Positions 12,701 to 27,700 of a stretch of 64,000 bases of DNA are shown one piece after another (the stretch's first letter is position 1; each line of letters starts with the position of its first letter). The notes under the pieces were generated by a model. It searched no databases and had not been told where the DNA came from. It saw nothing but the letters and a program-made list of their open reading frames with translations. This stretch comes from Climacteris rufus (lineage: Eukaryota > Chordata > Aves > Passeriformes > Climacteridae), in assembly GCA_013398175.1 (NCBI GenBank), contig VZRZ01004912.1, positions 130,463-194,462 of the forward strand, read 5' to 3'. The position numbers were made by a program, and so were the translations under genes.

Positions 12701-15700
12701 TAAAAAAATAATTAGTTTTTTCTTCTCACTAAAAAAAAAAGAAGTAAAAAAATTTTGCACTTCAGTTAGTCATTTTAAACAAAAGAAAGCATATGTCCCC
12801 TGTATTAACAAAAAAAAAGGAAGAAAACATTTACAAAACAAAAGTAAAACAAATGTATTTAAGATGAGCTACAAGAAATTAAAGATTTACTTAGTCTTTT
12901 AGATTTCATTTCCTGCAGATAAATACTCCAAAGGTAACTAGTACATTAGATTTAGCATGTTTTTATGTTCTTGTATTCAAGTAAAAGAAAATAACTTGCC
13001 ATATAAAAAATTATAAACAGTTTCTTAGAGTGCAATTCTTGAATTTAATAGATATATAATACTGCAATATCATATCCTTTTAGCAAATTGAAAGATGATT
13101 CTATAAGTTAGATGTTATTTTTAAAAATGGGTTTCAATGAAACAATACAAATTCCACTTCTAATGACAAATAGTTGATGAGGTATCTGATTTTAAAGACA
13201 CTTGCAATATATAAAGTCTTATTTTTCTATTCTGCATGATTTGCACTATTTTTCAAAATATCTTTTTATTCTCCTCCTCAAAAAGTAATTTAGCTGTCAA
13301 TTCAATCCAAACATGCAAACACCTGTAGTGCTCAGCTTTCTGAGTGAATCCAACTTTCAGAGTATGCAAAACAGACACCAGCTGCTGGATCCTTAATGAC
13401 ATGGGACAGAAGATTTGTAGTTGTGGGGTTTTGGTCATAGTAAGGCAGCAGTTGGTCACCAGACCAAGAGTTTGAACCACAGAGTTCCTCCTACTAAGCA
13501 AATTCATTCAAATTAATACAAGCTCCTGAAATCTGCCAGTTTTGATGTATGCTCAGACTCACCAGACATCTGAGCACATAAACGTGAAGGCATTTGGAGA
13601 GGCTTATATTCTTAATGCTTAGCACACATCTAAGAAGTCAATTCAGTCTCTTCATCTTTGTGTGCCAGTTTTATACTTGTGAAACAGGAATATCTCTTAG
13701 CTAACATTGCAAGAAGGTGGAAGACAGGTACTTATTTGTTCTTATCCTCCCCTAGATGAGTTCAGCACACAACACAATGAAATTTCTTTTACTGCAATAT
13801 GGGTTCAGATTTAGCAGATAAAGCATTTAGCAGGTTTTTGCCAGAACTCTTTGGGAGCATACTACCTGCAGGTAATCCTAAATGTTTTTTGAACATAGTC
13901 TCATGTGCTGTTTGTGTGCAATCACTGTAAAAATAGGCAACCAATCAGTGAAAATGAGGTTTCAGTTCTTGACCCACATCCCCATGCTGTTATTTAGACA
14001 GCCCATAAAGGTTTTCTTTAACATGCAGAGGAGAAAAATAGAATCACATTGAATTTTGTTGTACTGTATATGAACAAAGTTCCAGGCATGAAGCCTGTCT
14101 GTCTAATGTGAAATCTGACCTCTCTCCTGGGATGAAAAGTTCTTTAGTTCCTCACTAAAACAGTCAGCATATTCATACTGCATAAAGTTCTCATTATTCA
14201 TTTTCATTTAATATTGTTTTATCATTTGAAATTCTCACCAGTACAGATAATCAATAATAATCCAGAAAAAAGTTCAAAAACTTACACTTAACTCTTCAAA
14301 AAAACATAATGGACTTATGCGCAAATAACTTGTCTGATCACAGTAACACAAGAAAGCTTACATGAAAAGTGTAGGCAGAAGAAAAATTACTTTTTTACCT
14401 TTCAATTTCAAAACAGTCTCCCCTCTGCCTTAGCTTGCTTGACAGATGCATATTCAGATTTCAGTTAGTCATTCAGATAAGGAGTTATATATTTACACAA
14501 ATTACATGGTAAAAATTTAGGAACATAAGACATGTATATGACTAGAAATAAAAAACAGGCTACACAGACTACAAATGAAATATATTGGGTGATACAGGCC
14601 TGTCACTTGTCTACAAACATTTCAACTGCTATTGGGCATTTTCAAAGCCAATAAAACATGTGCAGTCCAATCACCTCCTGTCCCTTAGAGCTTGAGTTTA
14701 TAAAAAACATTCAGTTCTTCTTCACTTGAAAAATTCCTTCTGAAATAGAACTGTCAAGTAGAACTGCCTTCTACGATCTTAAAGTTCTCTCAGTGTTCAG
14801 CCTTATGACACTTATAATTTAAAAATTGATGATCAAGAGACAAGAACTCACAAAATACTCAAAAGAGCTTTAATTCATCATGTTCTAAATTCCTAAAAAT
14901 AAACAGAAAGAATTACACTTGAGCTCAGAGTAAGTTGAACTGTAACCATGTATTAATGACCAAATTCTACGTAACGTTGCATCAAGGCTTATGGAAATGC
15001 CCAGTGCTGGAAGGAAGGAAGGAAAAAGTGAGGCTGCCCCTTTATTGCTTTCAGGTTTTTTGAAATTCCTGAAATAACAATACATGAGGCAATAGAGTTT
15101 CCAGGAAAGCACAGGGAAAATTACTCTGTGTGTAAATAACTGTACCATACTACATATGAATATTAAGAATATTTTAAATACTACCTTTTGAAAAAGGGAT
15201 ACCACAATGCAGAGACATTGTATTCTTAAAAAAAAAAAACCAACAAAATGAACAAATAAAAAAAAAACAACAAAACCCCACCCCATAAGAAACAAATTAA
15301 CAACAAAAAATACCCCAAACCCTGACTAAATTTAAATGAAATCTGTGGTCCTGCAGTTTTGGGTTGAGTTGGTTTCTTAAAAAACCTTAATGTTACATAT
15401 ATGCAAATTTACTATGACTTAAGCATTCTAAAGATAAATAGGACTTTTCATGTCAATAAATTTAAACAAAACAATTTATAGAAGAACTTTTTGTTTAGGA
15501 TGAAATGTATTTTGACTTATTCAAATGTAAAAGATCACATTTCATCTGCATCTGCTATTTGTTTTTCATCTTCTACAGAATAAACTTAAAAGAAAAATCA
15601 GACTTGCAGTAAAACAGCAAAGAAACAAAAATCTGAATTTACAATAAGTCCTTTTAGGCAAATTTACTGAGGTAGAAAATACCAGCAAAGTCAATTAAAC

Positions 15701-18700
15701 ACTAAGACGTTGCTGCATGAAAAGTGATTTCAGTGCTCATGGGGATAATAAGCACACAGACCACATACAATAAGTAACTGTATCCTTCATAAGACTGACT
15801 ACCTGACAGAACTCATTTAGTATTTGACCAATCTCAGCCAAGGCTCTACAGCTATTATTAACAATTGAATGTTTCTGACAGCAATCATGCACAACCTTCC
15901 ACACCAACAGCACAGCACAGACTATTCATGCTGCACTGCAACTAGAACGTTACAGAGAAGATGGCTACTTTAACCATTTCCTTCAAGTTGTTGAAAAATA
16001 GGAGGTTCATAATAAACAGAACATTGATAACAGAAGCCTAAGTCTCCTTGAGAAGCTAAATACAGCAGGGTATCATGGCTCTTTTTTTTTTATGAAGACC
16101 AAAACTTCAAATTCTCCTCAAGCATAAATCAAACTTGAAAAAGTCCACAGCTTTTACAATTTGGGACAGGAACAAAAAAACCTGCTAACAACCAACAAAC
16201 AAGAAATGAAACAACAACAGAAAAAAAACCACTCCAACAACCCCTAAGCAGAACAACTTGCATAACTCACCTCAACTGCTGAACAGTTTGTATAAAATCT
16301 AATTGATCAACAGCACAACTTCCAACTCTTCTAACTTATCACTTCACTGTTAACATAGAAGTTGTGAATGATCTGAGAACTAAAGCTCAGAAATGTCCAT
16401 GACCATATAATGGCCTCTCTGATCAAAACTGTACATGCACTTAATACCTCAACAATACCAGCAGGCAACAAGTATTTTGAATAACATTACTGAAAACACT
16501 TCATAAAACACTATGGTACAATGCAAAGCTTCAAATAGCTAATTGACCTTCTGTAGTACATGTGGCTGCAGCCCTCAACTACAGATTTTCCTTGCAACTG
16601 TATGATTAGGCAGAAGCAAAGTCTTTACTGAAAACAAGCACCAAGAGGCCATTTACATGTGTTTTGTTTAATTTCTAGTAAAACTGGTAAAAGTCTATAA
16701 ACATGCCTTTAATTGCCCAGCACAGCAATCACTAACTCAGCTCCCTAGAAGTGAGACTGGCAAAACAGATATAAAGGATATTATAATGCTATTAAAATTT
16801 CACATGAACGACATTGTAAAGAGTATTTTACTGTTTGTGATGATCAAGCATCTGACAGTTAATTATGCAAAATTTACTGTATGAGCTAAATAACAAAAAA
16901 AATCTTCAAATCTGACAAGGGACTGTCATGTTTAAACTGTCTAACCCTCAAGAAACAGCTCCTACTTTTAGAAGGTATTCTAGAAAAAATTTGATTTTAA
17001 CTCAAAGCCAAAAGTGCAACAAACACAAACCTCATTTGAGAACAAAATATATTTGAGCACATAAGAACAGGAATTTTATTATTTCTTGAGATTCATCTAA
17101 TCTAACCTTAAAGATCTGATTTATTTTAGAAACCCCTTTTCAGCTGAGATGAATCAAGTGTAGGCAATATCCTACTCTGACCATAAACTTGTCTTACTGG
17201 GTTAGCACTACCACACCTTTTATGTCTGCTGTTCTATTGCAGCTTCCACAAATAGGAACTCCTAAATCAGCTTGTTGTATCTTTTGTTCCACACATTCCT
17301 TCTGAAAAATCCATTTAAATAGAAAGCCACCATCTTATAGTTGAACCAAGATTGTTCTGCTTCTGGCATATTCTGACCAATATTTTGAAGTTATCATTTA
17401 TTTTGCTGCAAACTTACCAGATTTTTCTTCCCAATAAAAATTTCAATGCATTTCAGACTGAATGTGGTGAAATCAATTTCTAAAAGGTTCCTGGGCATCT
17501 AGTAGCAAACCTGAGTTAGGAATAAACATCTCCTTTTGTACCTGTCCCTAAATGTATTTTTTATTTCGGACTTTGAGCTTTGTTTTCTGCTGTCTGGATC
17601 CCAATAGGGTCATCTTGAACTTATGGGTCAACTTCAACTTGAAACATGGTTTTAGATTGACTGTGAACTCCTGAATTGCTGTATGTAGAACAAGGGAGGT
17701 ATGCAAGCCAAGAGACACACTAGTTCTTCAACCCTATCCAAAAATAACTTTATGATTGACAGGTTTTTCCACAAAGATCTTTTCCTCACATATTGCTCAT
17801 CAAAGAGCCTAAAGGTGCTGCTGTTGTCATCTTCTGTGTGTGCACAAGAAAAGCAACTCTTCCTTTGGTCATACCTAAGCAACTGGGTTTACACTGAATC
17901 CACTAATCTATTCTCGTAATTCCAATTTGTTTCACTCACAAAGGAAACACTAAAATGGCCTCAAAATCAGCCCTCGTGATTTTTTAAAGACAGTTAAAGA
18001 CAAAAGGTTAGACAGATAATATTTGTGAAACATTGAACTCAGGAAAAAAGGAGAAAATATTTTCTGATTTTTTTCCAAGAACTACCTATTTGTATTAATG
18101 TGTTCACCTTATCTCCAGCAATTGTCAAAAAAGTGATCACTTGGCACAAATTACAGCTCATCTTTTCTGGAAATCAATAGGACAGGAAGACACAATATCT
18201 GTGTCTCGCAGACACTCATTATTTGTCTTCAGAGTATCTGGCTATCCAATTTTTAACTGAAATATCTGAATGCAGAATCTTCTAAAAATATTTCACACCA
18301 ATGATTTTTAAAAAGGACTGATTATTATCTTCTCACAACAGAATTAAATCATTGCAACAGCATCAACACTAACAAAAATAATCCAGCACACAGACTTTTG
18401 ACAAGAGAATCAGATGTACCATTCAAATTATTGCTGCAGCTCTCTGGCTGCATGAGTGATTTTCAAATTCAGCAGTGGTTCATATAATAAATGGGAGCAT
18501 TATGTACCATGAAGTAACAAAACAGATCTCTCCCCATGAAATTACAGTTGAGTTCCACTATCCTAAGGTATATTTTTCATTTATTAAAAGAAAAGGTTTT
18601 ATATGGGAAGCATTTATAAAACCAGAAAATACAATACACCAAGTCTAGTCTAGGCATCCTGAACTTTCATAATATTAAAAATCCAAACAGATTGTAAATG

Positions 18701-21700
18701 AATTTCTATTTTGTCTCTTTACTTGTAACCATGCTTAAGCTTAAAATCCTGAAATGCCAATATTCCCAGACATTAAAAGGCTTGAAATCTGAGTCTAATA
18801 ATTTTCAGTTGTTATGTCTGGGCTGTTAAAAACAACATGCTCTTACAACTGAGTTGCAATAAGAAGCACAAAAACAGTGAAGATATTAGAAACGACCTTT
18901 AAAGGAATAAATTCATTCTTTTTCAAACCAGAAAAATTTTATGAACTTTGGATACAATTTGTATGTACATCATCCAAAATTCACAGCTTAAAGTGTCCGA
19001 CTGCTCCCCTTCTTCCTATTAAGTGTTCAGTTACTTGAACTGCATTGTCTAAAATGCCTTGGCTTCAAAAATGGAACCAACTGCACAGCAAGTGCTATTT
19101 CTAGGCACTCCCTGGGTATTTTCAGATGCACAAGAGGGACTCCAGTTTTTTATACAGATGCTTTGAATATAGTTTACAATTTTATTTACTAGAATTAAAA
19201 AAAAAAAAAAAAGCTTTGAACAGACTATCTTTTCTACAGGTTGCTTCTTTCTCCATTTCAGAGATTCTAATTCCTCTTTGTATACCTTAGTAGGGGGTAG
19301 TCCTCTTTCCTTGCCCACTCAACACTCTTTGTATTGCTTTAATTGAGCAGAGAGAACCTAATTGTGTCAGGTCTCAGCTCCCTAAAGGATTCCCTAGAAC
19401 ACAGTGGTCTCCTTTTAAACCCAGATGCAAGAGATAAACAGCACAGGGCTGGGAACAGGACTGCAGCTGGGAGGGCACCATTAGCATGTGACTCTAGGAT
19501 CATTCCCTCAGGCTATTAAAACAGGAACTTGTAAACAGGCTGGCATTGCTGGTGGAAGCACTCAATTAGGACTAGCAGACAGTTCTCCAGATGAACTTTT
19601 ATACTGCATCATTCTACATCGCACTTGCCAATCTCTTGATGCTTGTTTCCTTCCATGTACCTCTGTGTGAAAACTAAAAACTCATTTCCCAAATCAACCC
19701 TAACCCTTCCTGCATCCACCATCCCATTTCCCTCTCTGACATGCTTCAGTTCTGCCCAATGCTGTCTGGCTCTACTGGACTTGCTGGGCACTCAGAATCC
19801 TTCCAGCAGGCACGATGAGCAGAGTGGGATGAGCTGAAAGGAGCTGCTGCTGCACAAGGCAATTAACTCGCAGTGAACATTCTGAGCAGACACTTCCCAC
19901 TGCTCAGATAACCATGTGCACGCTGCTGGCTGGGAACAGCTGCCACTGGGATGCTGCCCAGGGTAACACAAGGGCCCACTGCTGGCTTACATCCCCTTGC
20001 TGGCTGCCAGCACGCCAGGGCCTTTCCCAGAGCTGCTCCTCTCAGCCCCTTCATACCCAAATAAATTTCATACATTTATGAAATATATGAGTAAGATTAC
20101 CTCCACAAGCTATAATTTTCCCTTCAGCTAGAGCAAAATTTAGGGCATCTCACAGCACGGAGGAAGAAAACTGTGTTTGTGATTGAGACACATTACTAGA
20201 TGTGGGGTTTCCTTGTCACCCTCTTTTCATCCTCCTATTTGCTACAGCATTGTCCAAATTTCAGAGGGCATTAAAAAGACTACAGTCTTCTCAGACCATC
20301 AATAAAGCTAAGATGTCTATAATCAGCCAAAGGGTCCAAGATCTTGACAATGTGATCTGTTTAAAAAGGAAGCAAATAGGAGAAATTCAAAATAATTGTG
20401 GGAAGAGAAATCAAATTAATTTTCTACATTTGTGATAACTGGACAAAAGTGAAGAGGTTCACATGCATCATGAGAGACCTAATAGATCTGTCTTAAAATG
20501 AAGCATCTGTAGGAGAGGTTACAGAACAACTATACAATAGGAACAGTAACAGATTACTTGAGTTTGGACAAGAAGCCTCAAGATTTCTACAGGATTTCAA
20601 GAATACAATAGCTGCTAATAGAGACACGTGAGCTCAAATCCATTTATGTTATACCTCATGTGTGAGGGAAGAAACATGGGCTAAAGAAAAAATGTGGGCA
20701 AATAAGCATAGTCAAGGCTCACAGCTATACTAGCCAAATCAGTCAAAATTACAACCAAGACACACTGGAGATAGGTCAACAGTACTTCTATAAAGTAAAA
20801 TTCCACCATATTGTATAAAGTAAAATTCAAGAATTCCATAATTCCTGAAGTTCTGCAAAAAGATCATAGAGGCAGACAAGAAAGCTCAAGGTGATAGCCT
20901 ATTGGATTTCTAATAGGGCTTACACAAGTTTTAAGAAAACTAAGAAACCACAAGTGACAAGATCTCCTGCGTGGATAACCAGCTGATGGTCGGATTCAGC
21001 ATGGCTGTTCCTACACTGATGGGCTGTTTTCTTGAAAATGCTGATTTCAACGCTTAAACAAGTTACACTGCCTAGCACCACACCATTCTACCAAATCCTG
21101 GTAAACAAAAGCAAATGTAACATCAGAAAATTTATTTTGATAAATTACTTTAAAAAGTCATAGGAGATTGTTAGTCCAAATTGTAATAATTTTCTTGAAA
21201 ATGCAGTTTAGTATTTTTTTGTCTGGTTGGGATATTTTTTTGTCAGAGAACTACAGCAGATAGTTCCACTAGACTTACATATTATGACCAGAATGCAGTC
21301 ACAATAAAGGGTTTTGTTAGATTTATTTAGAAAATATCCTTTGCTTCAGAAGTTTCAATAGAGCTTTGACAGACAGAACAATTATTGACATTTTTTGACT
21401 TTGTTGCAGCCTTTTCACTTGATTCACAACCCCATGAATAAATGAAAGTAAGCTTTACTTAAGAAATTACTGATTAGGCCAATGAGATTACTGTGAACAA
21501 ATGGCTTCCCTATCTGCAACATGACTTGAACAGTATTCATTTAGCCAAGCTGTCACATATTTTATTTTGTGCAAATGCATTTAAGTTGTGTGACAACTGC
21601 AATTAGGCCTATGATAGCATGCATGAGGCTCAAACAGAAGAGCAGGCATGTGACAGAAACAATAATGCATTAGATGAAATCTTATAGAGCAAACAAAAAT

Positions 21701-24700
21701 TTCCAGTTTCTCCCATTCTTTAGCATTACCCTGCTTCATAAACTATATCCCTAATGCTATGCTAGCACTTTTCTCTCTCTCAATCTCTTTTTAGCCAACC
21801 ATGTAACACAACCTGTCACTGCATCAGTAGTTCCACGGTCTGAGCCATACTGGTTGAAATGCCAGAATTTAAAAACATTTGGATTTTAAAGCTGTGAGAC
21901 AAGAAAGAATCAATGTTATATAAAAGTCTACCAAGTATCTAAACTGGTTTGCCTCAGTGCAATTTCCCTGTACACAAAACATGACTAAATAAAATCTGTT
22001 AGTTAAAGGTGACAACAATTTGATCATATTCAGAACAATTTATAAAAGTATGCCTTGTAACAAAGTAACAATAATAACAATGACTTGCCCAAAGCAACAC
22101 TGTATAGGGTTTTTTCCTTGTTTGTTTAGGGTCTTTAGCTTCGTTTGTTGAACTTAGTAGTCATGTATTTTACAAGCTGTTGACCAAATATAGTAGGTGA
22201 ATTCACCAGACCAGTAACTTCTGGCCATCAGATGTAGAGAACCAGACACCTTGCTCCTGTACTGTAGAGTAGGGATGCTCGAAACAAGATACTCCTTGTC
22301 CAAATTAATGCTTTTGATTCTCAGAGATAAACCCTTTTATTCCTGTCTTGCACAGAGAAGAAAGTTACCCAACACTGGAAACAGATGTGAAAATAAACTG
22401 CTACATCTACAGAATAAGCCACTGGATAATGTAGTGTTAAAAACAAAGAAAGGACCTTCTTCAGTATCCTACTAGCCAGAATTTGAGTCAATGCTGCAGA
22501 ATGCAGCCTCCTTTTTTCCACTGTATTACAACCAACTAAAAAGGCTCTCAAAATCTTCAAACTAGAGTGTAGACAGCTGGAACTCTTGGCACTGGGGGCA
22601 CAAAAGATTTCACATAACCATAACATATTTCAAATGACAACTTTGTTTGTTTTTTCACGTGATAACAAAAGTCGGAAGAGATTGTGGAAAGAAATCTGGT
22701 CTGGTCTTGCTCCAAAGTTACAGTCTTCACTAAATGTGTGATCTAAGCAATTTAGCTAAATCATTACAAACAAAGGTGGCATAGATTTACAAGGCTTACA
22801 CATTTTCAACCAAATTTAAACTTTGCTTATATTTTTTTACCGTAATTGTGTAAAGGATTTATGATTCAATGTATCTTCAAGTGGAAAAACAGAAAACAGT
22901 TGAATCTGGAATACTTTATTATGCGTGTTGATTTTAAGAAACCTTTTAGTCTTTTGAAAGCGAACGTTCTTCTCGTTTCAAAAACTAAAGAGAAATATAA
23001 ATTTATCCAATACACGCCTGGGGCAGGGAGAAGCAGGTTTACTGCATTATCCAAAGTTTGGCCTAAACACCCAGTTTTGCAGTAGGTTTTACTTCAGAAG
23101 GCAAAAATGGCAACATCAACACAAGGAAAAAAAATCTATTCCTACAAAAGTCACACATTGTTCTGCAATAAACACTAAAAAAACCAAAACCATAGTTCAT
23201 TCAGATGGAACATAAGTTATCACAGTATGGAGAAAGTGCAAGCAATTTGAATTTTTAATCTACTAGAATATATACATGCACTTATAACAAAATAATTTCA
23301 TATTTGTAGAACTCCTTTTTACTTTTCAGCCATGTTGTGACTGGTCTTCTGAAAGCTAAACTGAACTGGCATGTCTTTGGGTCATTTGAATTGGATTTAT
23401 ATGCCAGCAACTTTGAAAATAAAACAACTGATGGTGTGTGAATCTTTCATTTGTCTAAATTTTTTTTTATTGGTTTTGGGGAGTTTCTGTAAACATAAAA
23501 TATGCCTACCAACCACCTTCAAAAAAGTATTCTTTACATTACGGGACAAATTCTATGAGTGAAAAAATTTAGCAGTGGCCTCTATTTTATTATACAATAC
23601 TATATTAGATGATATAAAATCTGATTTCTCCTAATTGACTTGATGTTTTAATTTAAGGTGATTGCTCTAGAATTTCAAAGAATCATACATTAGAGCATAA
23701 TAATTTGGAAATACACATCACTAGCCACTTTTAACAATACAGGTTGAAAAATTTATATGAAGATTCAAAATCTTCACAGAATCCCATATTTTTCAAATGT
23801 AACTATTTTTTTTCTGTTAATTTGAAATACTGTTTAGATTTGTTTTCATGAATGAAAAGCTTGACAGTGAAAGGATTAAATTCCAGTCCAACAGCTTACA
23901 TAAAGGCACAGCAACAGCTGAATCATCTTTTGTTTTTCCTTAGAGGTCAGAGGGCTATGGAAACATTTAGATAACAATCAGTCAAAGCTACCATAATTCA
24001 GATATTTTTATCCTCCCAAAACCAAACTCTTTTTTCCACCAGCCACTTGAAATAAATGCAGTCTAATCCAACTAAACTGCCCAGGTGCACCATGTACCAA
24101 CAGATCCTTGGTTTGTGGGCGGCTTTGTGTTTCTCAGCTTTGATGGATAATTATTTCCCACTAAAGACAGCAAGAAGACTGAACAACTTATTGCATTTGG
24201 GGGATTAGTGGGGAGTGAGAAAAAGAAGACTGTAACACACACTGAAATCCTGTCTTCATGAAGCAAGAGAGAGATCTTCTACTCTTTTTAACTAAATCAA
24301 GGATTTAACTCACAATGTTAAGCTCCAGAAGAATTTGGTAACTCTAGTTTTAATAAATACAGAATGTAACTTTAGAAACAAATCAAATAAGTAAAATTTC
24401 AACAGGAAAAGCATTTACTTTATACGTAATATTCACAATTTCCTAATTTGGGCTCTGCCTTTAGTAATTCAAGTAAGGAGAATCAGTAGGAAAAGGCTTC
24501 CTGCCTGGCAGACAACCCCAGCTCCTCCTGAAAAACTCTACAATTGAAGCAGCACTTCAGAATCACATCAGTACTTCTCAGCTACCTCACACACACATTG
24601 AGGCATTTTCACGTTAGCCCTCTGGCAAGCATGTCTCTTGAGCATATGAATGTCTACAGAATTTTTTTTTTCCCTATGGCAGGTATATTTTACAGCAAGA

Positions 24701-27700
24701 ATAACAGTATATCATATTCTACGCATAAGCCTGTTCTGAAAAAAGTCTGTGCCCCTTATAAGCAAATCTGGAAGTGACTTCCTATAGTTTCTTTCTGGTT
24801 ATTAAAAGAAAAGTCAGAATAATAATGCAGGTGATCTACTAAACAACATTCATTATAAAATAATCTGCCACTTGCCAGAAATCAAATTATTCTTGTTTTA
24901 TACATTTATCGAATAAGCTCAGTAGAAATTAGAAATAATGAGGGTTTTGTATAAAAGAAAAAGTATAGCAACCATAAAAAAGCAAAAGCAGATCCTGATG
25001 AATGGAAAACACAATATTTAAGGTTACAAATATATGTATTTAGGGCACTCAGGACTCCTTGGACTTACTGCAAGTGATGCTTTTCTCATATAATTTTTTC
25101 TTATTAAAGAATAAATACCAAGATTCTTGAAAATAGTATCTACCTCTAGATACTTCTCAGGAACCTTTTTTTCTTTTTTAATCTTTAATGAGTAAATATA
25201 ATCTCAAACATAAGAAGACACAGCTGTTCATGCCTCTCAAATATCATCCAAACACTAAACAAATATTTTATTTGAAATTTTGTTTAAAACAACAGTTCCT
25301 AAAGGCACAAAGGCTAAAGCATGGGTAGTCTTGCTAGATTATAAATAAATACAATAAATTTAAATTTTAAAAGTATTGGTCATTTTAAAGCTATGCCAAA
25401 GCTAGAAATATTTGTTTCAATCCTGCTGCAGAAGAGACAAGATGCTTTAACAAAAGACAATATTTTAAAATAAGACACAAAGACACCCATTCTCTATGTA
25501 TAGTTTGTTTTAAAAGGGAGAGAAGAAATATATTTTCCATTTGTTTTACTACAGTGTTATTATTCTCAAAAATGTTATTGTTCTCAAATCTTCCCTCCAT
25601 GCAGCCTAAATTAAAGAACTAACCAGACCATACAATTAAATAAACAAATACTGAATTACTAAATTCCATTATGGACAGACTGGAAATGGACATATTTTCA
25701 ACAGGTATTCAAGTATATTTTCTTTCTTCATAATATGTAGTGGTATTCAGAAATTTTCTCAGACCTATCATTTTACTTTCTCTGCCTCTATGTATTAATT
25801 TAGTTCAGAAAGTAAGCATAAAAAATAATGCAAGATGAGGTGTTTTGGTTCTTTTTGGTTTTTTTGTTTGTTTGTTTGTTTTTTCACTGATCAAAGATCA
25901 TATATTTACCTTCCACAAGCATGTCTGGCACATCTGCTTGATATCTAGGGCCCACTCTGATTTCTCCCTTGTCTGCTAAAAGTGTTTTCAGTGATGGATC
26001 ATACACCAATGAATAAAAGAAAGTATCCTGAAAAAGAAGACACATTTGCAACAGCATAAAGATTTTTAAAATAGATTTGCAAACCTGTAACACCTTCCAT
26101 TTGGAAATTTGTACACTTTACAGAACACAGATTTGCTACATAAATCCTTATTTTACATAGTACAGATGTTTCATGAATACTTTTAAAAGGCTAATTGAAA
26201 CTTATTGTTAGGACTTCTCATTATTGCACAGTTCTGAGGTAAGATTCATATACAAAAATGTATCAATGGATTTGATATTTGAACCTTATATTTGATATTT
26301 GAATTTGTTAAGGATTCATGTTAACTGCTTTCTGAATTTAACATGTTTCCACTCAAAAGTATCTCTACCATAATGACTTTCTATCATAAATTAGTCTAAA
26401 AAAAACCCAACTGTCTGTGTAAACCCTTTTCAGACACTGAACCAGTACTGGCAAATGTGGTACAGTCACCTGAAGTACAGGGTAAGTCCTGATTTCAGAA
26501 ATATGTTTAGTGATTATCACTGGTTTGGCGTAAAATTTAAAAATAAAGACATGCTACTTTCAGTTAAAAAACACTGTCTTCCTAATGTTATATTAAGACA
26601 TTTCAAAGAAAAATATGCTTATTTTGAAGGCATTTTGCAACGTTATCTTTCAAATCCTTGGAGAATTTTCTTCCTCTCTGGAAAAGCTAAGTATCTGCTA
26701 CAAGAAAACATTTTATTTTATTTATGTAAGATTTCTGTGTATTTCTGTAAGATGCCATGTGAATTACTTCAAATTAATTTTCTAAATACAAGCATATTCA
26801 TAATAAATCTATCATTTAAGAGTGTCAATTATTTTTTCCCAATACTGTTTAAATCAGTGTTTTGAACAACATAATTTTTCTAATGTATCATCCAAGAAAC
26901 AATTTTCAAAGTATTGTTTGCCCATTTATTAAAAATACAGCTGTAAAAGAAAAATAAATCCGTCCCAATATTTTCTTGAATAGAAATCACATTACCTCTT
27001 TCTCCAGGTATGACAGCACAGATTCTGTCTCATTCAGAAGAGCAACACTGCATTTTCCCCTACACAAACATAAGGGAAAATGGTTACTTTGTTCAAAAAG
27101 TTCAGATTTCAAGTAAAGAGTTATTTACAAGGAAACAATCTAGATATACTTTAAAGTTTTACATTAAAAATATAAAAATATTATAAAATATAAAAATTAA
27201 CATTGCCATACTTTAAAGTTACTAAAATTAACATCAAAGCAGCAAAATAAATAGTTGTACTGAACCCAGCATTCAAATATATTGGTATTCCACCAAATTG
27301 GGAAGTAGTTTCAGTAATGGAGAAGCAAAGAGAATAGGTACTTATGGCAAACAATAAATACACATACAATTAATAAAAAGGACTGGATTAAACAAACATC
27401 ACCTTCAAGTGACTTATCTCCAGTAAATTCAGAGCATAAGTTAAAAACAAATAACCCAAACTAGAAAGAATATAAAGTTTTACCTTTAAGGCTGTGAAAA
27501 CAAAGCGCTTTTCTCTTTTGCATTGAATAATTTCTAATAATGAATCATGGAATTTTATTAGTTTCTTCTATGCCTACGTTAAAATGCTAATGACCACATT
27601 TCTGTGAGGGCTCCTGTTACTCAGCAGGGTACAGACCTGCCCACGTGTAACACAAGTAGCTACTGCAATGGCAGTTTGACCCCAATGCCTCAAACTCCCT

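Larger units (their letters stand above)
9716..25909 (-). other. MTA3: MTA3 intron 6
   Basis: A 16.2-kb intron in AT-rich DNA. It contains a short tandem duplication at 10508-10566, A-rich tracts at 15228-15313, 16170-16243 and 19197-19213, a TTTG microsatellite at 25861-25884, and a GC-richer unidentified block at about 19430-20060. I recognised no coding exon and no clear transposon with defined ends. Confidence 0.85.

Noticed and set aside
14885..15295. Minus-strand open frame of 136 codons
   Set aside because: Its N-terminal part is the translation of poly(T)/GTTT simple sequence. The rest has no recognisable domain.
17040..17120. Possible CR1 3' end (GAGATTCATCTAATCTAACCTT)
   Set aside because: Only about 20 bases resemble the CR1 tail and the flanks do not continue the match.
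20202..20435. Plus-strand open frame with a Lys/Gln-rich, coiled-coil-like product
   Set aside because: There is no recognisable family, no splice sites, and it sits in intron 6 on the antisense strand. Chance is the simplest explanation.
26455..26865. Plus-strand open frame of 136 codons in intron 5
   Set aside because: It is antisense to MTA3, AT-rich, has no motif and no sign of splice or promoter signals, and lies wholly within a short intron.
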